This document shows, in pieces, positions 1-8,849 of a stretch of 64,000 bases of DNA. The notes beneath the pieces are model-generated. The model was not told where the DNA came from and did not search any database. It was given only the letters and a program-made list of their open reading frames with translations. Numbering within the stretch: the stretch's first letter is position 1; each line of letters opens with the position of its first letter. Location: the NCBI RefSeq assembly GCF_001636315.1, contig NZ_KV440949.1:3652973-3716972 (forward strand), in the 5' to 3' direction. A program made the translations under genes and the position numbers. Origin of the DNA: Neobacillus mesonae (lineage in GTDB: Bacteria > Bacillota > Bacilli > Bacillales > Cytobacillaceae).

Positions 1-962
1 CCTGTCTTCGCCACTTTCATTGCTTCTTTAATATATTCCGCAGATTGATGCAGCCATTCCAGTTCTTGAGGATCAAGCTCGATTTCTAATTGTTTTTCAA
101 TGCCATTTTTTCCGACGATACATGGCATACTTAAGGCAACGTCTCCATCATATCCATATTGTCCGTGGAGAGTTGTGCACACAGGATACACACTGCGTTC
201 ATCCAGCATTACCGCCTTTGCCAAGGTAACAGCAGCTTGGGCAACACCAGCATTGGTCCAGCCTTTTCCATTTAATACATCAAAAGCAGCCTTCACCACT
301 TGTTTTTTAATACCTTCGCGGCTTAATGGTTCTTTCCCTTGAAATACTTGGTCTAATTCTTTTTCGCCAAATCCCTGCACATTTAAGCGGCTTAATACCG
401 GAAAGGCAGTATGCCCGTGTTCGCCCATCATATAACCAGTTACACTTTTTGGATCGATATCATAATTATCGGCAATTATTTTTCGAAGACGAGCGGAATC
501 TAGCATTGTTCCGGTTCCAAACACTCGACCTTTTGGGTAACTAAATTCATTTTCTGCTATGTACACCATGGAATCTAACGGATTCGTGATTAGAATAATG
601 ATGGCGTCTTTCGTATATTTCGTAATTCCCGCCATCACTTCGCGAATAACCTCCGCATTGACAGCCGCTAATTGTGCTCTGTCCGGCATCGCATCGTCCT
701 CGCTCTTGAGCATGCTTGGACCAGCCGCACAGATAATCACGTCCGCATCGGTACACTCGGAATAATCTCCGGAACGGACCGCTGTATTGGACATATAGGT
801 AAGGGCGGTCGCATGTGCTTGGTCAAGCGCTTCTCCAAAAGCAATATCCTGTTCTACATCGATGACCGCAATTTCTGAAAAAAGACCTAATTTCATCGCA
901 TCCGCGAGAACATAAGAGCCAACATGTCCCACTCCTACAACAACTAACTTATTTCTTTTCAC
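1..962 (-). CDS. L-lactate / 2-hydroxyacid dehydrogenase (LDH/MDH family), C-terminus cut by window edge
   Basis: NAD-dependent interconversion of a 2-oxoacid and an L-2-hydroxyacid in the cytoplasm. The GTG start at 962-960 follows a GGGGGA site. The N-terminus carries the Rossmann motif GVGHVGS (about residues 10-16), and NPLD follows later. The substrate-binding arginine lies in TGTMLDSARLRK and the catalytic histidine in MGEHGHTAFP, both typical of LDH. About 320 codons are visible against a usual 310-320, so only a few residues are missing at base 1. The substrate loop (AGPSMLKSEDD...PDR) differs from classical Bacillus Ldh, so an L-2-hydroxyisocaproate-type specificity is possible. Family assignment is firm; substrate is inferred. 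Confidence 0.8.
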   Translation of the reverse strand, partial: MKRNKLVVVGVGHVGSYVLADAMKLGLFSEIAVIDVEQDIAFGEALDQAHATALTYMSNTAVRSGDYSECTDADVIICAAGPSMLKSEDDAMPDRAQLAAVNAEVIREVMAGITKYTKDAIIILITNPLDSMVYIAENEFSYPKGRVFGTGTMLDSARLRKIIADNYDIDPKSVTGYMMGEHGHTAFPVLSRLNVQGFGEKELDQVFQGKEPLSREGIKKQVVKAAFDVLNGKGWTNAGVAQAAVTLAKAVMLDERSVYPVCTTLHGQYGYDGDVALSMPCIVGKNGIEKQLEIELDPQELEWLHQSAEYIKEAMKVAKT

Positions 963-1123
963 TAGTGATTCCCCCTATTCAATTAACGTATATATTTTAT
1001 CATAATAAAGAAAATTCAATCCTTTTTTTATATTTTGACTAAAGATAAATTGCTATGTCGTAAAGGTTGATTTCTAAGCTATTATTAAGAAAAGCACTCC
1101 CAATTTGTGCAGGAGGGGGAAGA

Positions 1124-1741
1124 GTGTTGACAAAAGAGAGGCTAATTAGAACTTTTGATAGACAGGCATCCCAATATGAAAAACGAAGAATGGACAATAA
1201 CCAAAAACGGTGGCGACAAAATCTTTTAGGTGAAGCAAAGGGGGAGGTTCTTGAACTTGCAGTAGGGGCGGGAGCCAATTTCCCGTTTTATGCTTCTGAT
1301 GTAAAAGTGACAGCTACAGACTTTAGCAAAGCAATGCTGGAAAAGGCGAAGCAGGCAGCGAGTTTACATCAGGTAGATGCAGAGTTTATTTGTGGGGATA
1401 TTGAAGGTTTGAATTTTTCCGATCAATCATTCGACACCATTATCTCTACTTTATCTCTTTGCTGCTATGATCAGCCATTGATCGTGTTAGACAATATGAA
1501 ACGATGGTGCAAACCAAATGGGACCATCCTTCTAATGGAACACGGGGTAAGTACAAATTCATTCATTTCCTTGATTCAAAAAGCAATTAATCCGCTTCAT
1601 TATCGAATAGTTGGCTGCCACCAAACAAGGAATATCCCGGAAATGATTCAACAGTCCGGAATTATTATTGAGAAGACGGAAAGTCATTGGTTTAATATGG
1701 TTCATCTCATTTGGGCAAAACCAGGTAGAATTGCAGATTAA
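1124..1741 (+). CDS. Class I SAM-dependent methyltransferase
   Basis: Small cytoplasmic methyltransferase of the UbiE/Methyltransf_11 type; acceptor unknown. SAM-binding motif I is seen as VLELAVGAGANFPFYA, followed by the acidic strand end VKVTATDFS and by GDIEGLNF; motif IV is FDTIISTLSLC. I chose GTG 1124 because AGGAGG (1111-1116) sits 7 bp upstream; TTG 1127 is equally possible, and upstream in-frame sequence to 1067 lacks a site. About 205 residues, normal for the family. It stands alone, divergent from the dehydrogenase, and is followed by a hairpin and a repeat array. Confidence 0.82.
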   Translation: MLTKERLIRTFDRQASQYEKRRMDNNQKRWRQNLLGEAKGEVLELAVGAGANFPFYASDVKVTATDFSKAMLEKAKQAASLHQVDAEFICGDIEGLNFSDQSFDTIISTLSLCCYDQPLIVLDNMKRWCKPNGTILLMEHGVSTNSFISLIQKAINPLHYRIVGCHQTRNIPEMIQQSGIIIEKTESHWFNMVHLIWAKPGRIAD

Positions 1742-1791
1742 AACGTAGTATGGGAGGTTTGAAAAGCGTAACCAGATGTTATAAGGTTAAA

Positions 1792-1818
1792 AGCGAACAG
1801 TGCCAGTCACTGTTCGCT
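1792..1818 (+). other. Perfect 11-bp hairpin after the methyltransferase gene
   Basis: AGCGAACAGTG and CACTGTTCGCT pair perfectly around a 5-nt loop. There is no U-run after it, so it is a weak candidate as an intrinsic terminator; it could stabilise the 3' end of the methyltransferase mRNA. Confidence 0.5.
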
Positions 1819-1823
1819 GATGC

Positions 1824-2140
1824 TTTGCCCAAATCCAAGTGAATATCGAAATTAGGTCAATGGGAGCTGGTTTCATTGCCCGAATCCAGGTGATTTATCG
1901 AAACTAGGTCAATGGGAGCTGGTTTCATTGCCCGAATCCAGGTGATTTATCGAAACTAGGTCAATGGGAGCTGGTTTCATTGCCCGAATCCAGGTGATTT
2001 ATCGAAACTTAGTCAAAGGAAGCCTGTTGCATTGCCCAAATTCATATGATTTACCAGAATTTGGTCAAAGGAAGCGGAGTGCATTGCCCAAAAACAGGTG
2101 TCTTATCGAATTTTTGTCAATGGAAGTAGGGCGTTTGCTT
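1824..2140 (+). repeat. Family A tandem array, 52-bp unit, about 6 copies
   Basis: Units recur exactly every 52 bp (homologous positions 1861, 1913, 1965, 2017, 2069, 2121). Core: GGTCAATGGAAG, a short spacer, then CATTGCCCGAA and GGTGATTTATCG. GGTCAATG can pair with CATTGCCC (7 of 8). The first copies are almost identical, later ones diverge. The same family recurs near 21.7 kb. No convincing start site serves the open frame inside it. Confidence 0.85.
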
Positions 2141-2195
2141 TCCGAGCCCACGTAATATTAAGTGTAAATATATTTTTAAAAATGGGAATGAAATA

Positions 2196-4412
2196 ATGTT
2201 AAAGATTAAGACATATATAATCGAATGGCAGCAGGCCCTTCAAAATGAAATTAATTACTTAAAGAAGTTTGGCGGCAGCCGCTATGCGGTCTCAAATGGC
2301 AGATTATTATCAAACGATGGTCCTTATAGCTATTATTTTGACACAGCGATTCCATTAAAAATACCGGTCGGATCGGCGATTAAACTAGAATGGGGCACGA
2401 TGAAGACCAGCGGCAAAGTGCTCTCCTCTGAAGGACGGGGAGTAATTTTGTCGTTAGAGCAAAGCTTTGGCGACCTCATCCCAGAAGCATTCTTATTGCA
2501 CGACCCGTGGGAACTGCTAGAACAATTGATTGAGCGCCTTGATGAAATCAAAAAAACCAAGCAAAAGCGCGCAAGGGTAAAAAGATTGATGAATCCCTCC
2601 ATGGAGACGAAACATCCTGTGGAAAAAATAAAAAGCAATGTCCACGAATTGGTCCTCAGGTCAAAATATAATCCGGTCACGTTCGTTTGGGGACCACCTG
2701 GAACTGGGAAAACCTACACCCTGGCAAGAACAGCTGCCAACAAATATTTTCAGCAGAAAAAAGTATTGATTTTGTCGCATAGTAATCAAGCGGTCGATGT
2801 TGCCCTGAGTGAAGTCACTCATTTTATCAAAAAGAAAAATCGCTTTCGAGAAGGAGATGTGCTTCGCTATGGAGGAAACACAGGGGATGTTCTGTCTGCC
2901 CATAGCGACATTACTACAGGCCAGCTGATTGAGAAACAGGATCCGCTCCTAGCAAAGGATCGAGAGAGGCTGGTTGTAGAAAGGCGCAACTTAAAACAGG
3001 ATTTGGCCAGTTCTTTTAGCAAAAGAGATTCTGATCAATTACTGGAGATTGAAACACAAATTACAAGAGTGTTGGAAAAGGTTCGGAAAAAAGAAGTTCA
3101 ATTGGTAAGAGAAGCGTGGATTGTCGGAACAACACTTGCAAAGGCTGCCAGTGACAGCGCCATTTATGAACGAGAATATGATGTTGTTATCTTAGACGAA
3201 GCGAGCATGGCCTATGTTCCACAAGCCGCGTTTGCCGCTTCATTGGGAAAACGTGTGATTATTTGCGGGGACTTCAAACAGCTGCCCTCAATCGCATCAA
3301 GCCGGGACCCGCTCGTAGCCAAATGGCTAAAAGAAGATATTTTTCATCGGGCTGGGGTAGTAGACTGGCTGAATGAGGGCAAGCTTCATCCCCAGCTTTT
3401 TCTATTAAAAGAACAGCGGCGGATGCATCCGGATATCTCCGCCTTTACGAATGAATATATCTATCACTCGCTGGTTGACGATCACGACAGTGTTTATAAA
3501 AGCAGAAACCTGCTTGTCGACCAAGCTCCTTTCAAAGGGCGTGCCGCTTTGCTCTTGGATACAAGTTTCACGGGTTATCATTGTTTGAGTGATAAAGTGA
3601 CAAATTCTAGATTCAATCTATGGCAGCTGCTGTTATCGTTTCAATTGATTCACGAAGCCTATCTTGACGGGGCAAAATCGATTGGGTATGTGACACCGTA
3701 CCGGGCCCAGGCAGCATTAATGGAGATGCTGCTGGAAGAGGTCTATGCGAATGAGCGAATAGAAGCAGATATCATTGCTGCCACCGTTCACCGATTCCAA
3801 GGGAGCGAACGGGATGTGATGATTTTTGATACGGTGGATGGTGAACCCCAGGAACGGGCTGGTATGTTGTTAACTGGAAAAGACAGCGAGCGACTGATTA
3901 ATGTGGCGATTACTAGAACCAAAGGTAAATTCCTTCACGTCAGCAACAGGAATTTTATCCAAAGGCATGTTTTTCAAGGGAAAACGCTACGGCAGCTTGT
4001 TGATTACCAGGTTCGTAAAGAGCACAGAATTACAACCAAACAAATTGGATCTTGGATTTTGAATCAGCATCCAAAATTAAGATGGATGCATGCTTTGAAG
4101 TTGGATGCTGTTTTTCGGGATATTAGTGCGGCAAAGTCCTCGATTTTCATTTCTGTACCAGAGGGATTAGTTTTATCTGAAGAATGGAAAGAGCAGTTGA
4201 GAATTAGAGGGACACATGTAAAATTAACGGTTTTACCGGGTGAAGCTAATGAGGGTTTTCCGTTTCCCTTTGCGATGATTGATGAGAAGGTTTTATGGCT
4301 GGGACTTCCGCATGAAGGGGCAAGAGGAGTTCAACCACCTTATGTGGCTGCTAGATTGAATTCCGGGAAAGTTTGTGAATATCTTTTGAGACAGCTTTCT
4401 TCTTCATATTAG
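2196..4412 (+). CDS. Superfamily 1 DNA/RNA helicase (UPF1/DNA2-like, AAA_11/AAA_12)
   Basis: ATP-dependent nucleic-acid helicase of about 738 residues, presumed cytoplasmic. Walker A GPPGTGKT is near residue 165, Walker B LDEAS near 333, then GDFKQLPS (motif III), KEQRRMHPDIS (motif IV region) and, towards the end, TVHRFQGSERD and VAITRTKGK (motifs V/VI). The C-terminal 120 residues (after about 615) resemble no part of the core and may form a small added domain. The ATG follows only a modest purine stretch. It is a single gene between two repeat arrays; the second begins 4 bp after its stop. The family includes enzymes in RNA decay and mobile-element defence; neither context is seen here. 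Confidence 0.85.
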   Translation: MLKIKTYIIEWQQALQNEINYLKKFGGSRYAVSNGRLLSNDGPYSYYFDTAIPLKIPVGSAIKLEWGTMKTSGKVLSSEGRGVILSLEQSFGDLIPEAFLLHDPWELLEQLIERLDEIKKTKQKRARVKRLMNPSMETKHPVEKIKSNVHELVLRSKYNPVTFVWGPPGTGKTYTLARTAANKYFQQKKVLILSHSNQAVDVALSEVTHFIKKKNRFREGDVLRYGGNTGDVLSAHSDITTGQLIEKQDPLLAKDRERLVVERRNLKQDLASSFSKRDSDQLLEIETQITRVLEKVRKKEVQLVREAWIVGTTLAKAASDSAIYEREYDVVILDEASMAYVPQAAFAASLGKRVIICGDFKQLPSIASSRDPLVAKWLKEDIFHRAGVVDWLNEGKLHPQLFLLKEQRRMHPDISAFTNEYIYHSLVDDHDSVYKSRNLLVDQAPFKGRAALLLDTSFTGYHCLSDKVTNSRFNLWQLLLSFQLIHEAYLDGAKSIGYVTPYRAQAALMEMLLEEVYANERIEADIIAATVHRFQGSERDVMIFDTVDGEPQERAGMLLTGKDSERLINVAITRTKGKFLHVSNRNFIQRHVFQGKTLRQLVDYQVRKEHRITTKQIGSWILNQHPKLRWMHALKLDAVFRDISAAKSSIFISVPEGLVLSEEWKEQLRIRGTHVKLTVLPGEANEGFPFPFAMIDEKVLWLGLPHEGARGVQPPYVAARLNSGKVCEYLLRQLSSSY

Positions 4413-4415
4413 AGT

Positions 4416-4985
4416 TATGAGAGCAAAAACGGTGAAAGTCAGATTGGAATCTGTTCTCATAAGAGGCTCATGAGGACAAGTTCGGAGGAAACCCCCAGGA
4501 ATCTGTCCTCATGAAAGGTTCATGAGGACAAAATCGGAGGAAACCCCCAGGAATCTGTCCTCATGAAAAGCTTATGAGGACAAAGTCGGAGGAAAACCCC
4601 AGGAATCTGTTCTCATGAAAGGCTCATGAGGACAAAATCGGAGGAAACCCCCAGGAATCTGTCCTCATGAAAGGGTCATGAGGACAAGTTCGGGGGAAAA
4701 GCCCAGGAATCTGTTCTCATGAAAGGGTCATGAGGACAAAATCGGAGGAAAACCCCAGGAATCTGTCCTCATGAAAGGCTCATGAGGACAAGTTCGGAGG
4801 AAACCCCCAGGAATCTGTCCTCATGAAAGGGTCATGAGGACAAAATCGGAGGAAACCCCGAGGAATCTGTCCTCATGAAAAGCTTATGAGGACAAAATCG
4901 GAGGAAACCCCGAGGAATCTGTCCTCATGAAAAGCTTATGAGGACAAAATCGGAGGAAACCCCGAGGAATCTGTCCTCATGAAAA
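4416..4985 (+). repeat. Family B tandem array, 52-bp hairpin unit, 11 copies
   Basis: Eleven contiguous units whose ATGAGGACAA core begins near 4417, 4470, 4522, 4574, 4626, 4678, 4730, 4782, 4834, 4886 and 4938. Each has perfect 11-bp arms, TCATGAGGACA and TGTCCTCATGA, around about 25 nt containing CGGAGGAAA and CCCAGGAATC. The first unit is diverged but keeps pairing (TTATGAGAGCA with TGTTCTCATAA). The array starts 4 bp after the helicase stop codon. Confidence 0.9.
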
Positions 4986-5125
4986 GGCATTTCAACCTTA
5001 ATGTTTCGTTCCCTTCAAAAATATGTATAGGATGCTAGTTTTTTTCGAAAGTATAGTCTATGTTATGGTAAAATTTAACTAGCAAAGAGTAAATTATTTT
5101 ATTGATTTTCGGGAGGGATATTGAA

Positions 5126-5683
5126 ATGGATCAAACGGAATTCTGGAGCCTGGTAGAACAGTCGAAAGTCCATGAGGAAAGCCGAGTCGAATGGCTGACA
5201 GAGGTGCTGAGCAGTAAAGAGGAGAATGAAATAATAGATTATGAGTTTATCTTCCAAAGTTATATGAATGAAAGCTATCAATCACGCCTTTGGGGAGCTG
5301 CTTATGTAATTATGGGCGGCTGTTCGGACGATTCTTTTGATTACTTCCGCGGCTGGCTTATCTCACAAGGAAGAAAAATTTTTGAACAAACATTAAAAAA
5401 CCCCGAATTCTTAGCCGAATATATTACCGATGAAAACTTGGGTGAAGAGGGAGTACCTGAATTTGAAGACTTTCTGAATATTGGTTTTGATGCCTTTACG
5501 TTGAAACGAGATGGTGATTTAGAGGAATGGGACGGAGATTTATATGATGAAATGCTAGACTTATTGGCCGACAAAGGATTAGAGTCTAACACTGATATCG
5601 AATTTGACTGGGAAGACGAGGATGATTTGGCAGAGATGTTCCCGGCATTATGGGAACGGTTTGGGGAAGAGCCCCTGGGGTAA
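5126..5683 (+). CDS. DUF4240 domain protein
   Basis: Acidic cytoplasmic protein of about 185 residues. The start is MDQTEFWSLVEQS, the usual DUF4240 opening, and I place it at ATG 5126 because GGGAGGG lies 9 bp upstream; the in-frame TTG at 5102 is before that site. Recognisable features are the tryptophan/aspartate-rich C-terminus (FDWEDEDDLAEMFP) and SDDSFDYFRGWLIS. No enzymatic residues are known to me and function is unassigned. It has a terminator at 5785-5813 and appears monocistronic. Between its stop and that terminator an open frame without a start codon encodes a protein-like tail (VLTAIYYGVGRLFG), possibly a remnant. Confidence 0.75.
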   Translation: MDQTEFWSLVEQSKVHEESRVEWLTEVLSSKEENEIIDYEFIFQSYMNESYQSRLWGAAYVIMGGCSDDSFDYFRGWLISQGRKIFEQTLKNPEFLAEYITDENLGEEGVPEFEDFLNIGFDAFTLKRDGDLEEWDGDLYDEMLDLLADKGLESNTDIEFDWEDEDDLAEMFPALWERFGEEPLG

Positions 5684-5784
5684 TAAGGTTGGCGATAAAA
5701 AATATAAGAATGTAAAAGTATTGACCGCCATCTATTATGGAGTTGGTAGATTGTTTGGAAGCTTTATTGATGATAAGAAGTCTT

Positions 5785-5813
5785 AAAAACTGCCCGCGTT
5801 TGAGCAGTTTTTT
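5785..5813 (+). terminator. Intrinsic terminator after the DUF4240 gene
   Basis: AAAAACTGC and GCAGTTTTTT form the stem with a short loop and a U-tail. Confidence 0.75.
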
Positions 5814-5886
5814 AATTGATAAAAAATCTTTTATTTGTTTTGATCTTAGAAAGGGGTGTGCAGAATGTTAGCTTTATTTACTTGTT

Positions 5887-5930
5887 ATATGAGGGCAAAA
5901 AAACAAGGGACCCCTATCTGTCCTCATGAA
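5887..5930 (+). repeat. Single decayed family B repeat unit
   Basis: TATGAGGGCA at one end and CTGTCCTCATGA at the other match the family B arms, with a degenerate interior. It lies about 900 bp from the array and directly abuts the next terminator, so the unit can exist as a singlet. Confidence 0.65.
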
Positions 5931-5973
5931 AAAAACAGAGGAAGGATCACAACGAAATCCTTCCTCTGTTTTT
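5931..5973 (-). terminator. Strong bidirectional intrinsic terminator
   Basis: A 17-bp perfect inverted repeat (AAAAACAGAGGAAGGAT and its complement) around a 9-nt loop, with U-tails on both strands. It ends the MFS gene on the minus strand. Confidence 0.85.
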
Positions 5974-6000
5974 ACCAAAATGGCATCTTCTTATCAGCCA

Positions 6001-7200
6001 TTAAACATACTTATTTCGGCCGGCTAACATCCCAAATATCATCACAATTACGGTGATCATGATGAGTGTGAGCAGCGGGATGGACCATGAATGGGTATGG
6101 TCAAACAAGTACCCAATAAATAGAGGGCCAACTGCTGCGAGGATATAACCGGTTGATTGAGCCATACCGGATAAGGCCGCTGCTTGACTGGCATTTCTTG
6201 TGCGGAATCCGATGTAGCTGAGTGCTAATGGAAAAGTACCGCCCAATCCAATTCCTATTAGAATGATGCTTATTATTAGAATAGGATAGGAAGAGCCCCA
6301 CAATAATCCCGCAAAACCCAACATGGAAGACAAATTCAATATGAAGGCGAGCCATATTTGTGAACGAAGACGTCCAGCCCACACTGGGACGAAGAAACTG
6401 GCAGGCAAGCCCATTAATTGGCTAAAGGAAAGCATCCAGCCGGCAGTCTCCATACTCATTCCACGGCTGTGCAAGATCTCCGGCAGCCAAGAGATGGTAA
6501 CGTAGAATAATAAGGATTGGAAACCCATAAATATAGCGATTTGCCAAGAAAGGACCGAACCCCAGATTGATTTAGCGCTAATATAAACTTTTTTTATTTC
6601 ATTGTGATTCTGTTGATTAAATTTTTGAAGGTAGAACCAGACCAAGACCGCAATTGCTGCAGGAATTGCCCAAACCACCTGGGCTCCCTTCCATCCAAGG
6701 TCTAAACCAACTGCTAAAGGTACACTGACTCCTGACGCTAAGGAGGCAATTAATGCCATAGAAGTAGAGTAAACACTTGTCATTAGACCGAATTTCTCGG
6801 GGAACTTTTCCTTTACAATCGCGGGTAAAAGTACATTTCCAATGGCAATACCCATTCCTGCAAGAACGGTTCCGATGAATAGTAAAAACGTCAACGGAAA
6901 TGACCGAATACCGATTCCAATGAAAAGCAAGCTCAATCCCAGTAATAACGTCTGCTCATTTGATATACGATTAGCTATTTTTGGAACAATAGGTGACATG
7001 AAGGCAAAGACAACTAACGGCAAACTCATTAAAAGTCCCGCACTCCAATGAGCCAGACCCACATCTTCCTGAATCATTCCAATTAACGGTCCCAGCGAAG
7101 TGATCGCAGGCCGTAAATTAAACGCTGTAAGGACAATCGCCGTAATAAGCAAATAGATATATGTCGATTTTGTATTCGCGTACGTATTATGTAATTCCAC
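6001..7200 (-). CDS. MFS transporter, CynX/NimT family
   Basis: Twelve-helix major facilitator of 399 residues. The start MELHNTYANTKS leads straight into the first helix, and the family signature LTAFNLRPAITSLGPL is present at about residues 24-39. The ATG at 7200 follows GAGGGGAG. CynX/NimT proteins include cyanate and 2-nitroimidazole exporters; the substrate here cannot be read from sequence. It is transcribed toward a strong terminator and diverges from the catabolic island, whose first gene begins about 300 bp away, but none of the island operators lies at its promoter. Confidence 0.82.
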   Translation of the reverse strand: MELHNTYANTKSTYIYLLITAIVLTAFNLRPAITSLGPLIGMIQEDVGLAHWSAGLLMSLPLVVFAFMSPIVPKIANRISNEQTLLLGLSLLFIGIGIRSFPLTFLLFIGTVLAGMGIAIGNVLLPAIVKEKFPEKFGLMTSVYSTSMALIASLASGVSVPLAVGLDLGWKGAQVVWAIPAAIAVLVWFYLQKFNQQNHNEIKKVYISAKSIWGSVLSWQIAIFMGFQSLLFYVTISWLPEILHSRGMSMETAGWMLSFSQLMGLPASFFVPVWAGRLRSQIWLAFILNLSSMLGFAGLLWGSSYPILIISIILIGIGLGGTFPLALSYIGFRTRNASQAAALSGMAQSTGYILAAVGPLFIGYLFDHTHSWSIPLLTLIMITVIVMIFGMLAGRNKYV

Positions 7201-7333
7201 AGTAGAACTCCCCTCTAAAAAACAACCATGTTCAAGTATAGCATATGTTTGTTTGAAGGTTTTATCAGATTGTTTTAAGGTGCGTGTTTGTTCGAATTTT
7301 AAGAAAATAGTCAGATTGTGATGATCAGCGGTC

Positions 7334-7363
7334 TTGTTTTAGAAAACAGTAGACTGATATAAT
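7334..7363 (+). promoter_or_regulatory. Candidate sigma-A promoter for the M20 hydrolase-regulator pair
   Basis: TTGTTT (7334-7339), 18-bp spacer, TATAAT (7358-7363). The -10 box is perfect and the -35 box weak. A second weak TTGACT lies at 7389, without a well-placed -10. Confidence 0.5.
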
Positions 7364-7408
7364 GAAAATACAGGGAAAGGCTGGATAATTGACTCTTTTT
7401 GCCTTAAT

Positions 7409-7455
7409 TTAAGGAATATATTCGGAATATGCACCTAAGTGGAATATGCACCTAA
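7409..7455 (+). promoter_or_regulatory. Fourth, divergent copy of the island operator plus a 17-bp tandem duplication
   Basis: TTAAGGAATAT opens a 30-bp stretch (7409-7438) that ends CACCTAA, matching in length and left half the operators at 10387, 15344 and 16986. Its right end, GGAATATGCACCTAAG, is duplicated immediately downstream (about 7422-7455). It lies about 45 bp after the TATAAT box rather than 5 bp, so regulation of this unit may differ. Confidence 0.5.
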
Positions 7456-7510
7456 GAATTTTTCTTCTATGTTTCAGAAAAAATGCGGAGGATTTCATGG
7501 GGGAATGAAA

Positions 7511-8818
7511 ATGTTAAACCAGATATCAAAATTGTCGGAAGAAATTAGTCAATCGTTAATTGAATGGCGTCGCGACTTTCATACATATGCGGAGTCAGGG
7601 TGGGTTGAATTTCGCACTGCCTCAATCGTAGCATCTAAGCTCTCCTCCTGGGGGTATGATGTGAGCGTGGGACGGGATGTTGTGGATGAACATTCACGGA
7701 TGGGAGTGCCAGATTGCGCAATCTTAGAGCAGCAAAAGAGAAGAGCCTTAAGCCAAGGCGGACATCCTGAATGGATTGAGCAATTGGCAGGTGGTTTTAC
7801 AGGAGTGGTTGGTGTTCTAGACACCGGTCGACCGGGACCGACAATTGGGTTGCGTTTTGACATGGATGCTCTAGACATTCAAGAATCGTCAGATCAAAAC
7901 CATCGGCCAATAAAAGAAGGATTTGTCTCCATAAATAAGAATATGATGCATGCATGCGGACATGATGCTCATACGGCAATTGGTTTAGGTGTTGCATCTG
8001 TATTGGCTGACATAAAAGAGCAGCTATCAGGACGTTTTAAACTTATTTTCCAGCCTTCAGAGGAAGGGGTACGCGGAGCTAAGTCGATGGTTAATGCAGG
8101 GGTTGTGGATGATGTAAATATTTTTATTGCCATGCATATTGGGCTTGGGGCTGAGCTTGGTGAGTTTATTTGCAGCGATCTTGGCTTTTTAGCAACGACA
8201 AAGTTTGATGTGACATTCACAGGGAAAGCAGCGCATGCGGGTGCCAATCCTGAACAAGGAAATAATGCTCTGCTGGCTGCTGCAACGGCAACGTTAAATT
8301 TGCATGCCATATCCGCGCATAGTAAGGGAAGCACTCGTATGAATGTTGGCGTGTTACAGGCTGGAAATGCTAGGAACATTATCCCAAATAAAGCTGTTTT
8401 AAAAGTGGAGGCGCGCGGAGAAACAACTGAAATTAATGAATATATGTGTCGACGTGCATTTACCATCATTCGAGCGGCAAGTGATATGTATGATGTCACT
8501 TCTTGTATCGATATTGTCGGTGAGGCTAAGACCGTTAAACCCAGCAATGAACTGCTGGCCTTTCTCCGCGATCAAGCACGTCATGTGAAGGAAATACATA
8601 CAATTAAAGATGTCTTTCAATCAGGCGGCTCCGAAGATGCAACCTATATGATGTCCCGTGTTCAAGAAAAAGGCGGACAAGCTGCCTATGTGGTTTTTGG
8701 AACGCCGCTTGCAGCTGGCCATCATAATGAGATGTTTGACATTGATGAAAAAGTCATGCCAATTGCCATTAAAACACTAGTAAGTTGTATTACAAAGATA
8801 AAAGGGCAGTTTCTTTAG
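7511..8818 (+). CDS. M20 family amidohydrolase, AbgA-like
   Basis: Metal-dependent amidohydrolase of about 436 residues, family of p-aminobenzoyl-glutamate hydrolase subunit A and indole-acetyl-aspartate hydrolase, which split an aromatic acyl group from an amino acid. Seen: RRDFHTYAESGWVEFRT, metal-site motifs GLRFDMDALDI and HACGHDAHTA, FQPSEEGVRGA, the dimerisation domain (FTGKAAHAGANP) and the final ligand region PLAAGHHNEMFD. I chose ATG 7511 (GGGGGA 7 bp upstream); ATG 7505 abuts that site. The regulator follows after 31 bp, probably in one transcript. Because hydrolase and regulator share a unit, the hydrolase product may be the inducer; this is inference. Confidence 0.82.
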   Translation: MLNQISKLSEEISQSLIEWRRDFHTYAESGWVEFRTASIVASKLSSWGYDVSVGRDVVDEHSRMGVPDCAILEQQKRRALSQGGHPEWIEQLAGGFTGVVGVLDTGRPGPTIGLRFDMDALDIQESSDQNHRPIKEGFVSINKNMMHACGHDAHTAIGLGVASVLADIKEQLSGRFKLIFQPSEEGVRGAKSMVNAGVVDDVNIFIAMHIGLGAELGEFICSDLGFLATTKFDVTFTGKAAHAGANPEQGNNALLAAATATLNLHAISAHSKGSTRMNVGVLQAGNARNIIPNKAVLKVEARGETTEINEYMCRRAFTIIRAASDMYDVTSCIDIVGEAKTVKPSNELLAFLRDQARHVKEIHTIKDVFQSGGSEDATYMMSRVQEKGGQAAYVVFGTPLAAGHHNEMFDIDEKVMPIAIKTLVSCITKIKGQFL

Positions 8819-8849
8819 ATAAGGGATTTAGCAAATTGGAGGGAAGTAG

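Noticed and set aside
1964..2155. Open reading frame inside the family A array
   Set aside because: It merely reads through 52-bp repeats (52 is not a multiple of 3, so the peptide does not repeat), and no ribosome site serves it.
5684..5786. Small protein gene after the DUF4240 gene
   Set aside because: The protein-like frame has no start codon with a ribosome site; it overlaps the DUF4240 end only by frame extension.
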